Origin: Hypoxylon rubiginosum
Lineage: Eukaryota; Ascomycota; Sordariomycetes; Xylariales; Hypoxylaceae
Direction: 5' to 3'
Length of the DNA stretch: 64,000 nt
NCBI GenBank assembly: GCA_902806565.1
Contig: CADCXA010000053.1
Location: forward strand, 930,001-994,000
Position numbers and translations under genes: made by a program. Positions within the stretch are counted from its first letter, which is position 1. The number at the start of each line of letters is the position of its first letter. Shown one piece after another: positions 21,046 through 33,300 of the stretch. The notes under the pieces were generated by a model that did no database searches, had not been told where the DNA came from, and worked only from the letters and a program-made list of their open reading frames with translations.

Positions 21046-23526
21046 TCATCTTTCGTTGTGGGAATCATCGGAGTCTGCGAACATGTCCACCGCCCTCATA
21101 CGCTTCCTAGGCTGGCTAGATGTCGAGTGCTCCTTGGGGGAACTCTTCGGTCCCGAGTTTTCGGTATTATCACCGCTGCTTCGTTTATCGCTGCCGTCAC
21201 CAACTTCGTCCGGGTCCGCGCGGCCTGCATCGGCCTGCTCCATAGGTTCCTCATCCTCCTCGTCCATTGGAACGCCATCGATATCGGTGTCCAGCTCCTC
21301 TTCATCTATCGACATTTGGTCGTCCATAGCCTCGCCATCCACATCATCAACGTCCATCTCAGCCCCGTTGCTATCGTATCGTAGCTCTGTACTTGCAGAT
21401 AGCGGTACGAACCCTTTCCCCTCGCTCTGCGTCGTACCCGCGCCAGCCTCGACTGTTTTCCACTTGCCCTTCTTGGTAACTTCGTCCACCTGTTCCTCCT
21501 TCTTAGCACTGGGCGGATTCTCGAATGTCTCGGCGAATAGCTGCTGGCTCTCTTGTGGAAATGCGCACCAGCCCTCCCATAAACTCAGCACCAGCTTGAC
21601 ACTTCGTTTCCATTTCTCTGCCCTCAGACGGCCCCAATTGAGACGTTCTGCGATAAGACCTAGCGTTTCGAAGACCTTACCCTCTCTCAGGGATGCCTCA
21701 AAGAGCTGACGATACCGCCAAGCATGCCGAACGCCGCTCGTTGCAGACGACGAGAGAAGATCGCTCACGACATACAATCCGATGAGGCTCGAAGCGCTCG
21801 TATCCTGTGCCTCGTTCGGCTTCGTATTCGAGTCTTCGGGTAAGGGCGTCGAGTAGTACGGCTCGCCATTATCTTCTCCATCTTTGCTGGCTTTATTATG
21901 TTCGGCGTTGGCTAAAGTTAGCGCAAATGGCCTAGTGACATTTGTCACAATCATATCCACAATCTCGTCTGCGCCTCTACTCGCGTGAGTGATGGCGAAT
22001 GTCGTCACCCTAGCTATATCGCCCTTCCGAATCTTCGTCAGCGTTGTAGGGAGGCGAGCTAGCAGGTGTGTTAGCCTCGCCTTGTCGAGTGGATTTAAGT
22101 ATGTGTTGTCGTTATCGCCCACGTCCACTGGTTTATTCCCTTCGTCTTCGTAGTCTTCCTCGTCGGACGAGTTGTATTCCGAGTCAGATACAAACTCTTC
22201 AATCGCGGTAGCATACTCGTATGGCAAGCTCTTCTCGGGTATCCTCCAAGCATGGCTGCCTTCAAACAGTGGTATGTATTTCCCTTGCTTGCTAGCTTTA
22301 GCTTGAGCGCCCGTGATCACCTCCCATAGCCGCCACCGATACCAAACACCGCCTTCGCTGCGCGCGTCCCACAGCCAGGCCCATTTCTCTTCTCTTTGCA
22401 CATCGGAACGCGACATTAGCAGCGCCTCAAACTCGGGTCCATGATCCAGTACCGCTTCGATAACCTTGTGGATGAGCTGAAGCTGTTTGATGTCTCTGGG
22501 TGCCTGGACGGGGACGTGTAGGATGGTACGATTTATCGGTCCTCCACCTATGCCGTAGGAAGAAGGGGGAGCAAAACCGCGTTGGAACCCACCAGGATGG
22601 TGAGAATTGTTATCGTTGGATTGGGGGACTGGTTTCGCGCCGAAAGGTTGAGAGGTAGCGGAGGACGTGAGACTCGACGTGGCCGTGGTAGTGGTTACGG
22701 CGGATGACAGGTGTCTATGTAGTGATAGGTAGAAGCCGTAGCCAAGGTATCGATTCTGCAGAGAGCTAACCGTAGCATCAATATCGGTTGCGGGCGTCTC
22801 CTTGGACAGTGTGACAATTGCGCCCATTGATTTCCTCTCAGCGCTTCCCGAGACGCTGGGCAAGATCTTCACATTCTCCGCGGTCAGGTTCGACGGCATC
22901 AAGGCCTTGATGACTGCAGGAGATGTCCCCGGTGGCAAGTTAGATAGGCGGAGCGTAGGCTTCGCTATAGCCTTCTGCTCAGCCAAGTCCCTAGCTTTCG
23001 CGTCGCCTTCGTCGTCGCTAGTGTCAAATACCTTAGAGATGCCCTTCGGCCTTAGCGCATGGCCAACGTCGTCGTCATCGTTAAATCCAAGCCGACCTCG
23101 TGTTTCATCTCCTCTTCTATTAAACCCCGGCTGTTGGCTCTCGAGCCTCCTCTTGTTGGCCAAGGACGTCGGCGGAGGTCCCAGAGACCCAGGTCCACTC
23201 TTCAGACCAGACATACCACCCGGCCCAGCACCGAAGTATCTCTTTGGCGGTCCTGCTCGTGCCCCATCTCGGCCGAAAGGCGCGCTCTGCTGGCGACCCC
23301 CAAATACGCCTTGTTGACCAGGAGCCGCGCCACCGTCGTCGTTGTCGTCATCGTGGTCGAAGCTCTTAACGAAACTCTCGTATACAGCCGCGGTCTCGGC
23401 GGCTTCCCTCTTGCGCTTGGCCTCGGCATCGGCTTTTTGCTTCTCGAACGCGGATTGCTTAGACGGCTTCTGGAGCTTAGCCTCGACGTTCGGGAAGTCG
23501 GCGAGTTTCTTGGATGAGGACGACAT
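21046..23526 (-). CDS. U2 snRNP-associated SURP protein (SR140/U2SURP-like)
   Basis: A single exon encodes 826 residues. The N-terminus is Lys/Glu-rich with ESFVKSFD and Gly/Pro-rich segments, as in SR140. An RRM-like domain starts around residue 190 (PTLRLSNLPPGTSP) and ends near LGYGFYLSLHRHLSS. A SURP domain follows (LIHKVIEAVLDHGPEFEALL ... WYRWRLWEVI, roughly 345-410). A CID-type helical domain follows (ARLTHLLARLPTTLTKIRKG ... IGLYVVSDLLSSSA ... LNWGRLRAEKWKRSV, roughly 480-650). The C-terminus is acidic (DVDGEAMDDQMSIDEEELD) and ends in a basic patch (PRKRMRAVDMF). Domain order and length fit SR140/U2SURP, a nuclear factor that associates with U2 snRNP in splicing. No lesion was seen. 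Confidence 0.9.
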   Translation of the reverse strand: MSSSSKKLADFPNVEAKLQKPSKQSAFEKQKADAEAKRKREAAETAAVYESFVKSFDHDDDNDDGGAAPGQQGVFGGRQQSAPFGRDGARAGPPKRYFGAGPGGMSGLKSGPGSLGPPPTSLANKRRLESQQPGFNRRGDETRGRLGFNDDDDVGHALRPKGISKVFDTSDDEGDAKARDLAEQKAIAKPTLRLSNLPPGTSPAVIKALMPSNLTAENVKILPSVSGSAERKSMGAIVTLSKETPATDIDATVSSLQNRYLGYGFYLSLHRHLSSAVTTTTATSSLTSSATSQPFGAKPVPQSNDNNSHHPGGFQRGFAPPSSYGIGGGPINRTILHVPVQAPRDIKQLQLIHKVIEAVLDHGPEFEALLMSRSDVQREEKWAWLWDARSEGGVWYRWRLWEVITGAQAKASKQGKYIPLFEGSHAWRIPEKSLPYEYATAIEEFVSDSEYNSSDEEDYEDEGNKPVDVGDNDNTYLNPLDKARLTHLLARLPTTLTKIRKGDIARVTTFAITHASRGADEIVDMIVTNVTRPFALTLANAEHNKASKDGEDNGEPYYSTPLPEDSNTKPNEAQDTSASSLIGLYVVSDLLSSSATSGVRHAWRYRQLFEASLREGKVFETLGLIAERLNWGRLRAEKWKRSVKLVLSLWEGWCAFPQESQQLFAETFENPPSAKKEEQVDEVTKKGKWKTVEAGAGTTQSEGKGFVPLSASTELRYDSNGAEMDVDDVDGEAMDDQMSIDEEELDTDIDGVPMDEEDEEPMEQADAGRADPDEVGDGSDKRSSGDNTENSGPKSSPKEHSTSSQPRKRMRAVDMFADSDDSHNER

Positions 23527-24226
23527 TGTGGGCTGGTGGGTAGGTTTTTTTTACCTAGTCTAGTCCTATCTTCAATATTGCATCGTGTAAGTTCTCGGCT
23601 CGGTTCAGAAGAGGTGATCGCGAAGGAAGCCGATTTACGGGGAAGAGTTCGAGTTCGAGTTTACGTGTTGAAGAAGCGCGCGATGTTGAGTAATAGTAGA
23701 ACTGAATTCAGCTGTGTTCTGTGTTACGTGCATGTACAAAAGACTAAGACAGATCGGACACGTTAAACACCGACGCTACCCAGTACGCCCTTTAGCAGAT
23801 ATCCTTCATAGATGCATATCATCTAGTCGTTACTCTAATACGTATGCAACTATGTAGCTAAGTATTTTACAATATCTCGTCTTAGACTCGACCAAGCGAT
23901 TTCAAGATCTCACATCTTAGTAGCCCGTTATCGCGCATTAATAATACCCATTAATCAAATCAAGAACGCCCTTCATGTCAGACCTGTCACATCGTAGAAT
24001 CGCACCGTAGTGTATCGTGACCCTGATTTTCTCATCGGCACCGGCGCGGGGTCATGTATATAAAGTGACCGGAGCATATTGTACATTTTTTTATTTTTAT
24101 TCTACCTATCATGATAGCTTTTTCTGGCACATGTTACATGTCGTATTAATTACCATCCCTCCTTTACCTTGACACCTCTGCGTTTATCTTGTTATCTCAG
24201 CTAAGGTAGCATTCGACAAGCCGGCC
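23527..24226. other. Divergent intergenic region with a TATA element
   Basis: It separates the SR140-like gene (minus) from the flavin oxidase gene (plus). A TATATAAAG at 24057-24065 is listed separately; nothing else is recognised. Confidence 0.5.
24057..24065 (+). promoter_or_regulatory. Possible TATA box of the flavin oxidase gene
   Basis: TATATAAAG lies 162 bases upstream of the start codon at 24227, a plausible spacing for a TATA box with a short 5' UTR. It is a sequence match only. Confidence 0.35.
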
Positions 24227-25717
24227 ATGGCGTCAGCGGTGTCTATGGCGGACGTACTGTCGTGTCCCTGCCACGTCCTCCCGGATGTCACTTTGACCCC
24301 AATCAATCCTGACGTCGCCCCCAAGTACAAGGCCCCCGCGACCGTCCTGATCATCGGCGCGGGGGTCTTCGGCCTCAGCACCGCCCTCGCCCTGACCAGG
24401 CGCCCGGAGTTCGCCTCCACTTCCATAACCGTCCTCGACCGGTCGCCGGACCCGGGCGTCTTCCCGGCCCGCGACGCCTCCTCCATCGACTCCTCGCGCA
24501 TCATCCGGCCCGACTACGCGGACCCTGCCTACGCGGCCCTGGCGTCGGAGGCGCAGGCGCATTGGCGACAGACCGACCCGGCCTCCCTCGGCGGCGAGGG
24601 GCGCTACACCGAGTCCGGCTTCATCCTAGCTAGCGACTCGGGACCGATGGAGCACGAAGACGGGTCGCCCACGGGCATCGCCTACGCCAAGAAGAGCTGG
24701 GTGAACGCCCTGGCCCTCGCGCAAAAAGAAGGACGGCCCCTAAGCTCCATCCGCATGCTACCGTACGCCAAGTCCATCGCTAAGGTATCCGGGACCGGCG
24801 GCGAGTTTGCCGACTGGGGGTACCTGAACGAGGCGAGCGGGTGGGCGGATGCCGAGCGCAGTATGAAGTGGTTCTTCGAGCAGGTCGCCGCTACAGGCCG
24901 AGTTACCTTTGTCAACGGGACAGTCGAGAGTCTTCAAACGGACGACGCGACAAAGCAAGTCACAGGCGCGCGTCTGAAGGACGGCAGCACGCTCTCTGCC
25001 GATCTGGTCATCGCAGCTGCTGGCGCCTGGACGCCGACGCTCGTGGACCTCTCGTCGCAGGCCGTAGCTACGGGCCAGGTCCTGGGCTACCTCGACCTAA
25101 CAGAGGAAGAGCAGGCGAAACTAGAGAAGATCCCGGTGCTGCTAAATATCTCGACAGGTCACTTCGTCATCCCGCCTCGGAACCGCGTGCTCAAGGTCGC
25201 GCGGCACGGGTACGGGTATCTGAATCCCAAGCCGCTTTCCAAGCCGCCTCTAGGTGTGCCCGGATCCAAGACACCTCCGAAGCTCGTATCGCAACCGCAC
25301 ACGCACCTCGACGACTCCGCCCTCTCGATCCCCCCCGAGGGCGAAGCGACACTACGGGATGCTCTGCGCAAGATCATACCCTGGCCGGAACTAGACCGGC
25401 CTTTCTCTCGTACTCGTCTTTGCTGGTATACGGATACTGCTACAGGCGATTGGATCATAGATTACCATCCCTACTGGCAGGGTTTGTTTGTTGCTACTGG
25501 CGGAAGCGGACACGCCTTCAAGTTCCTACCTGTCATAGGCGATAAGGTTGTAGACTGTATCATGGATAAATGTCCAGAAGAATTCCAAGAAAAATGGAGG
25601 TGGAGAGAAACGCAAGACTTTGAAAACCCCATCGTCACACAGGACGGAAGTCGAGGTGGACAAATAGGACTCGTTTTAGAAACCGAGTTAGAAAAGGCCA
25701 GATGCATAACAAAATAA
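24227..25717 (+). CDS. FAD-dependent amine oxidase, sarcosine/L-saccharopine oxidase-like (DAO family)
   Basis: A single exon encodes 496 residues. The Rossmann loop VLIIGAGVFGLSTALAL starts near residue 42. The substrate/FAD domain has SSIDSSRIIRPDYADPAY, typical of fungal sarcosine, fructosyl-amino-acid and saccharopine oxidases. Later landmarks are AAGAWTP and, near residue 400, RLCWYTDTATGDWIID; its Cys aligns with the residue that binds flavin covalently in monomeric sarcosine oxidase. GGSGHAFKFLPVIG closes the FAD site. Such enzymes oxidise secondary amino acids with O2, releasing H2O2. The C-terminus lacks a clear SKL-type signal, so peroxisomal location is not supported. Start could also be the Met at 24245. 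Base composition falls sharply towards the 3' end: line 24481 has 42 G/C in 60 and line 25561 has 24 in 60. Confidence 0.87.
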   Translation: MASAVSMADVLSCPCHVLPDVTLTPINPDVAPKYKAPATVLIIGAGVFGLSTALALTRRPEFASTSITVLDRSPDPGVFPARDASSIDSSRIIRPDYADPAYAALASEAQAHWRQTDPASLGGEGRYTESGFILASDSGPMEHEDGSPTGIAYAKKSWVNALALAQKEGRPLSSIRMLPYAKSIAKVSGTGGEFADWGYLNEASGWADAERSMKWFFEQVAATGRVTFVNGTVESLQTDDATKQVTGARLKDGSTLSADLVIAAAGAWTPTLVDLSSQAVATGQVLGYLDLTEEEQAKLEKIPVLLNISTGHFVIPPRNRVLKVARHGYGYLNPKPLSKPPLGVPGSKTPPKLVSQPHTHLDDSALSIPPEGEATLRDALRKIIPWPELDRPFSRTRLCWYTDTATGDWIIDYHPYWQGLFVATGGSGHAFKFLPVIGDKVVDCIMDKCPEEFQEKWRWRETQDFENPIVTQDGSRGGQIGLVLETELEKARCITK

Positions 25718-26414
25718 CGAGCCACTTCATTTAGTCCAACATGTCACATCACACCGTAGAGAGCCAAAAAGTGCAAGATGCAAATCAATTGGCGCGCAAG
25801 CGCAAATGCTCTACCTATGGGGGATGTTCGCTTTTGAAGTCGACGACTTTTGTGATCGCCATGGCGAATAGAGTAACGGTGAGACACAGCCAAATGCTAC
25901 GCAATATTTCAGAGCCGCATGGAATGACCTATATGCTAGGGCAACAGGTCATATCCATCTCACTAATCAACCCCCGGTGAGGCGCAGCAACCTGTTAATG
26001 CTGATTCATTTTCAGAATCGCAAAATTCCCTTTCTTTATGACCCTTCCCCCGAAGGGTTGAATTAGGACGGTTCCTTCCGACCAGCGCGAATACCGTCTG
26101 TACCACTTTGCAATCTAAGCCCGCGAACCGGGTCTTCAGAACATGTTTTCTTATTTCTTTTTTTGCCCCCAAGATGATCAACCCTCATCCGTCCAGTGCA
26201 GGTCCATCCCTTTCTGTAACGCCGATGCAATGCAACGTGAAAAATGACAATGATACAAGCGGAGGGAATTATTGGACTGTGGCCCGTCCAACAGATCGTA
26301 AGAGCTCGTAAAAGTCGCCGGTCGTAATGTCATAAAACCCAGTAATGTACAAACCGCGGCGGGTTTTGAAGTCGGAATACACAGCGCGCAAGTCTTGCCA
26401 GATAAGCAAGGGTT
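25718..26414. other. Convergent intergenic, nothing recognised
   Basis: This is the 3' space shared by the flavin oxidase gene and the TBP gene. No gene or repeat is supported. Confidence 0.55.
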
Positions 26415-27339
26415 TCAAATCTTGCGGAAATCTGCGACATATTAGCAATCGAGCCAGAAAGGTTGGAAAACATTTGCAAATACATACCTTGCAGGACAGG
26501 GTAGATCATCTCGAAAGCTTGATAGATCTCCTCGCGGACCTTGGCGCCGGTCAAAACGATCTTGCCGCTGACGAAAATCAAGAGGACGATCTTGGGCTTG
26601 ATCATGCGGTAGATGAGACCAGGGAACAACTCGGGTTCGTAAGAACTGAAGTTGTGATGGCGCGAGGCCAAGCCTTCGAGACGAATCGGGAACTTGATGT
26701 CGCAGCTGCCGACAATGTTCTGGATCTTGAAGTCGCTGAACTTGGCGTTGAAGCCAAGCTTCTGGATGATACGAGCGTACTTGCGGGACGCGAGCTTCGA
26801 GTCGTCCTCGGACTTGGCACCGGTCACAACCATCTTGCCAGAGGCGAAGATGAGAGCGGTCGTCTTAGGTTCACGGATTCGCATGATGACAGCGGCGAAA
26901 CGCTAGGTTTGTTAGCAAGATGTTGTTACTAAGAATCGATTTGGATTAGCAGTACCTTGGGGTTGTATTCCGCATTGCGCGCGTGCAGGGCAATTGTCTT
27001 CAAGTCCAAGCGGCACTCGAGATTGACCGTAGCGACAATGTTCCTTTGACATGCCTTGTGAGCCCAAGATAAGATATCTTAAGATACAGGTAATACATAC
27101 TGCAGAGTAGGAGTCAATCCACTTCCTCCTTGAACAGCAGCAGGTGTGGCGGCAGGTGTGGCGGGAGTCACCCCGGTACCGTTGGCAACCTGCTGGCCAG
27201 GTTTCTGACCGTTCATCTTCTCGCCATCGTAGGAGGGCGGGGTGAGATCACCAGCACCTCCAGGGAAAGAGAGGGAACCCGGCGCGGTGAAAGCCTTGGC
27301 CTGTGCGGCAGTTGAGGGATGGGTTTGAATTCCGTCCAT
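26415..27339 (-). CDS. spt15: TATA-binding protein (TBP)
   Basis: Four exons: 27339-27101, 27043-26956, 26902-26488 and 26431-26415. Introns are 57, 53 and 56 nt, with donors GTATGT, GTACTG and GTATGT. The last exon is only 17 nt and supplies the end of VLQDFRKI. The protein is 252 residues: about 80 variable Pro/Thr/Gly-rich N-terminal residues, then the saddle core of two repeats, beginning [15 protein letters not shown] and [15 protein letters not shown]. Core landmarks [43 protein letters not shown] and [12 protein letters not shown] are unchanged from the family. It binds TATA elements for all three nuclear RNA polymerases. Symbol follows yeast usage. Confidence 0.97.
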
Positions 27340-30300
27340 CTTGCAGGTAAAAGCTTAAGAGTCTGGTCTAGAGCTTTGGTAGGACTAGTAGGCCTGAAAT
27401 ATGAGTGTCAGAAAAGTTATCTCGAGGGTGATTCAAATGAGAGGACTGGCAGGTCAAGTAGCCAATGTGCAAAGAATGGATTGGTGCAGAAAAGAGTTGG
27501 GAAAGTCGCGAAACTGAAAAAGAATCCGAGAAAAAAAGTTGAAAGCTGCAGAAATGTGTGGGGGAGGCAACGTGCTTAAATAAATAATTGCTGATTACTC
27601 GAAACCGTTGCCCAGTGAGTGTTGCCTCAGGCGAAATTGATTGTTGTTGCGACAATAAGGGACACGATGCAGCACGTGGACCGTGCTCTTTGCTCTACAG
27701 GTAGTTGTTGCCAAACAGGGTGACGGTGACCAATAAAAGAAATGGCAGCCTTACCACTCAATGTGTAGGAGATAAACAAGTAAATGTCTCCCCAGCACAA
27801 ATAAAAATAGCCGATACGATGACTCGATCGATAGATCTTTCGACCAGTCGACCTAAGGGGCACAACACACGCAATGGAGTCAAATATCAAATCTGATCAC
27901 GTCTCGACTGTGAAATCGAAAATCGTGAAGCCTTCCTTCCACAGATGCGAAGCGCAAGATGCACGAGTGCTATCGAGGTCGAGGGATCTGATGGGATTCG
28001 ACAACGACGATGGCGGTTTACTCGGTCTCTCGCAACGGTATCGGAGAAGGATGATTGTTCAACCTTGTTTTCTGATCTAGAAAAACTCGTCTATTGTTCG
28101 TCTATCTTTTGTCTTGGCTACACTGCACCGTGACCCGTGCGGTGAGGATTAGGGATACGATATGGATGGTGTTTCCTGATGACTTTTGCTCGAGTCCTGA
28201 GATAGACAAGCGACAATGAACAAAAGAACCAGCCTGGAGAAACGGTGGCTTTTGTATCTCTTGTCACGCCTATTAACAAGATTTTAGTGGACGAGCGTGA
28301 CAAACAGAAGCACTTGAATGGGTCTCGATTGAGATGTGATTGTAGACGATGGGTCTAGATCCAACCACAGTGTGACGTTGTGGTAATGTGAAGGAGAGAA
28401 AAAGACGTTGGAAAAAAGAATGTGGGGGTTTTTGACTGTGATATAGTGGGGTCAAAGGAAGGCGGAGGCGGTGGAGGTACGTACTCTCTCGAATAATCAC
28501 TGTCTGGAGAGGGTGGGTCCAACAATGGTTGACTCGGGGAGACGAGGAAAGTATTAAATTAGGAGGGGCGAGGGGCACAGACGTAATTGTAATTGGCAGG
28601 TCAGAAGGGTTGACAGCTGGCAATTGTACGTGAGGCTGGTGGTAATGGTGGCGTTTGTGGCTGAGGGTTTTAAAAAAGAGGGGAACCTTCGGGGTCGGGG
28701 CTTCCGCGCGAGATTTTCGAAACATTCAAGTTGAGGGGGAAGAGGACAATTTATAATTTTTGGAGTCCAGCGCTCTCGTGGACGTGCGTATTCATTTTTC
28801 AGGCTTGCACGCCCCAGTGTGGCGGAAACCCGCTACCTCTGGTCCTTGATTCCCACCCTTAGTGGCCGCGCTAGCACCCTGTTGGCCAATCAAACCTTTC
28901 CGCTTGCCCCTTATTTTATCTTTCCACATCTTTTTCTTTCCCTGCTCGTCACTCTTAGGTTCTCATCAAGTCCTTTTCATGTTCCTCCTCGTCACCTATC
29001 GCACCCACGAAAACCTTCCACTTTCCACCTTTTGCACCTCGCATCCGCCTCAAATCGCGACTATTCCGTCCCGTCTGTTCAATAACGCAGCATCACTATA
29101 TCCTGATTGCTATCACCATCATATCGCATTCATTCCACCACGGTCTTGTCACAGTCATGCTCGTGACGGCCCCAGGGGTTAAGGAAATGCATGACTCGGT
29201 CTACTACATCCGTGTTCACGCAAAAGCATCGTCAGTCAGTCTCGCTACTAATGCTCGCACTGGGCACCTGGTTATCCGACAGCCACCTGTGTCCAGGCCC
29301 CCAGGCTCCAAGGCTCCAAGAGAACCCTGATAGGAGATGGGGGTTTTAGACCCCAACCGCACCCTGCGCACTGCGCACCCTGCAAGCCTGCAAAGCCTGG
29401 GCCTGAATGGTTTGCCTACCACACTAACTCTCCCTAACGCCCCCTTTTTTCTCCCTGAAACGCCCACAATGCCCCTATTCTCATGCTTTTTCTGTTTTGA
29501 TTGATTCTTAGCCAACCTTTCAGTCCCGTCTCACTCGACTTGCGCCCGCCCGGTTTCCGTTATGAACAGATATCACAAACAAGAGGCAATAAAGAGTACG
29601 TACGCGCAATCGTTGTGGCGTTTCATTCCACTTTGCGGCTTTCAGCGGTGTAGTGTGTAAACGACACTGCAAGTCGTTGCGTTGGTTGCTGTCGCACTTA
29701 TCCATCTTGCCATCCTACAAAATTCCTTTTATTTTTCCTCTTTCCCCTTTTTCTTTGTTTGGCTATGATGATCCATCGTTGATCAGTCGTAGTCTCATTT
29801 CGGTGATTTCGGGGCCACTAGGCGAAACCGCAATCGGACAATGCCACCACCCCTCCAACCATTATTACAACATATTTAGGAGCCGAACAGTAAATGCCGA
29901 CCCTACCAACAACATTTTTTTTTATTCTTCCTTTCCCTCAGTTTCCCCCAGGCATGATATGCTTTCAGTCCTGGATTCACTACGGATTCACCACGGATAT
30001 CCTCAGTGTCACAGAATATCTGTTATTTGTGCGTGCTTACGCCCAGTCCCTCAGTCCAATCCGCTAGGGCCAGGATTACAGGTTAGGTTGATCGGAAATT
30101 AGTTGACACCTTTTTACACCCACCCCTTGCTCTAGCAGCCATTATTTGGTTTCGTATTATGTTGGTACACACAGGTGGGACCAGTGGTACACAAGTAGCC
30201 TCCTGGATAATCCTTGCCTGTTGCCACCCACAAGTTGGGTGCTTTTTTTTTCTCCTGAAATTTTTTTCAAAAGAAAAATTTTCACTGGGCGATTGCCCCC

Positions 30301-33300
30301 AGCCTTGTTCAGCCCATAACCAGCCAACCATCTCATACCAGTCAACATTCCTTGTTATTCACACATATTGTCTTGGCACGTTATGACTCATTCTCACCAG
30401 CCTTTTCGCGCATAGAATTTAATGCATTGTTCGGCCGCTTTGCTCTTTGTGTCAATGCGGTACTTCCGCTACCTACGTAAGGTAATGACTGTGAATTTCA
30501 AATCGCAAACAAAGAAACCTTTCAATCTGGGAGACTGGATGGATGGATGGTTGGGAGGTATCAAGGTATCAAGGTATCAATATTCTCCCTCCTTTCATCA
30601 ATATTGCGTCGCTTCTGCCTAGATGCAGGATTTCGCGTGTTGCTCGTCATGACGCGACATCCCTGGCAATCTGAGAGGGTGTACTAGCAAGACTAGTAGG
30701 TAGGCTGAGCCCGGCTGGTATGGGATATGAGATGCAAGCGCTCGGTACTCTCAAATCACCTGATGCAACGATGCGGTCTGACAATGCAGGCTGCACAAAT
30801 TTGCGGCTTGGACGTCGCAAGTAGCCTCGGGTAACCAGTGCGGTACCTCGGCCGATACTGTACCGCCAGCCTTCACAGTGCATATATCACATACGAGCGC
30901 TGATAACCCAGGTAACAATCGGGGCCTTGGTAACAGATAAGATGCCTGTTGGTGGTAACAACCAGTCCAAATAATCCCTGCCTCCTACATGTAATTATCT
31001 CCTTTATATATGCACGAGGGAAGAGATAACCGTAAGAGGATCTGTATCCAAGCGACAACTAATGAATCCCAAAGAGATAGTAATGCATCTTAGATATCCC
31101 CTTGCAGCTGTTGAATAAATTTTCGAGTCTAACCTTTCACTATTTCCATTATCCCCGGGGCAGTTCTTTCAACGTAAAGCGTAGGTTTCCCCACTGCTCC
31201 GTCGGATAGAGCTACGACCCAGAGACGAAAACATACCATCTTGGGCTCTTCGTCAGGGGCTTGGTCCTAATATGCCACATTTAATGCCTTAACCTCTACT
31301 AAATAAAATAGCCATATCAGCTACGTCCAGGTACCTATTAGGAGCCTAAACTCTTGGGCTATCTAAAATTGGGAGCCCTGCCACATAAGATAAGCCCTAC
31401 CACTTTGGCTAGGAATATCGATATACACCTTGTATCAAGATGTAAGTCGTACTAATTAGTAACTTCCCACCACGGTCAGCGCCTGCTAGCTCTAGTGGAA
31501 GCAAATTATCGAGACTGGTTTTCCTCGTGCGGAAGGTTTCGTTTTGCTCGCTTTTTTAGCCGTGTCTACGCCTTTCCTGATAGTAACTCCATGGCGGCTC
31601 TGGCTACCAAGAGTACACACGTAGCCGGTGAACCGGTGAACCAGCAGGATAAGACCTAGCCTATCTCTTACCGATTGGCTTCTTCGTGGCTTCCACGACC
31701 GTGAGCATCACACACCTGATATATCGGTATATGCTAGGTACCTACCTACCCAAGTTGTGCACCTTCGAGAAATATACCTTTCGGGTACAGTACATAGTGT
31801 TTGGGTACTGTACCTATGAAGCAGGAGCTCCTCTATCACTCAGATAGCTACTACAGCAGGTGATGAATCTAATACAAGCTCGTATACCACATATTTCAAC
31901 ACTAGGAGGACAGGCCCTGACGTGTGAGCAGCGACAATTGGCTGTCTTGATTATGAATGAAACTTCGATACCTATGCGGGTTTCGCTGTGGAAATAGGCA
32001 TGGCCTTAAGCTCTAAGAAATAACTCGGCTACATGTTAATAGGGTGCGTATGTAAAGTATGACTACTAGAAAGGTCGAGCTGAGATGAGATGAACGCTCA
32101 GCTAATCACCTGGACAGCTAATAGTCCCGCTGTGTTCTTGTGTTGACCACAAACCAGCTTCTCACGTATGATGATTGTAAGTGACGGGCGTAGCATGCGT
32201 TGTTACACATTTTGGACAACGACACCATGACTTACATCTATTGATCCAATGTAAGTGAATAATATCAATTGTGTACTAGCTGGCTATATAAAATTATCAT
32301 GGCCATGGGATAACATTTCGGGACCAGGAAGGGCAATGTTGCGTTGGACAATTACTTAGGTATATAAAGTCAGCTCCGACCGGAATGGGCCGGTCGAGGT
32401 CAAGAAATGCCCCGATCAGCCCCGATAATGTAAGTCGTCGGCATCCGGCAGCTTACAGGACCGTGATGTGGGGCAAACGAGAGCACTTTGAAGAAAAGTG
32501 ATGATGTGATTAAGTGGGGGAAGTCTTCCACTGGGTCGGCTCTGACGATTCTAGACTATTAGACTACATGAATTTAGGGCTGCTCGGCTCAAACTCCAGC
32601 ATCTTCATTATCCAATAAGAATAGTCATGTTCACTCACTGTTCGCTTGGAAGTTGGCACTGGCAGTCCCACTCCACGCAGCTAACATCTGCTAAAGATAT
32701 TGAGGCGAATTGGCACACACTCCTTAGGTAAGGTAAAATTCGAAGTTGGTCTATTACGTATCGACCAAGATATCGATATCTCACTGTCGAGATGCTTTGA
32801 ATCCGTAGTCTAGCGACTTGAGACTGGACGTAATCAAGAAGACACCGTTTGTTGTCTGATTCCGCATCCCTAGGTATATACGTGCAGATCTGCATCCAAG
32901 TAGGGCTGGCAAACCCTCCGTCACCGCTACTTAGATTTGCGTACCTGCGTCCTTCTTCCAAGTTCCGTTAGAGATCTGACGAGGCGCCGACAGCGTCCCC
33001 CGACAGTGTCCCACGGCAGCTCCGCTTACGGCGCCGTTTACTGTACTAGCTGCAGCCAGACGTCACCCACACCTTCTAGACTTATAGACGGAGCTATCTC
33101 CAGATTTTTTTCTTCCTTTACCCCTTTTTCCATTTTTAGGACGTAGTCCAATCCAAGCAACTTTCTAGCGTCCACCCCCAGGTCTCCTTTGCATTCTGTC
33201 GAGCCCTAGCCTACGGACCTGGATTCAAACCTGTTACCCTCTCCCGGATCTCGATCTAGCCACCGCTCCCGAGAATAAGTGATCACGTGCTTGGGCACCG

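Noticed and set aside
28273..28725. 150-codon minus-strand frame
   Set aside because: Pro/His/Ser-rich translation of a pyrimidine-biased region, no family features, no splice or start context.
33180..33290. tRNA-like B box (GGTTTGAATCC on the minus strand)
   Set aside because: The T-stem halves do not pair and no acceptor stem forms.
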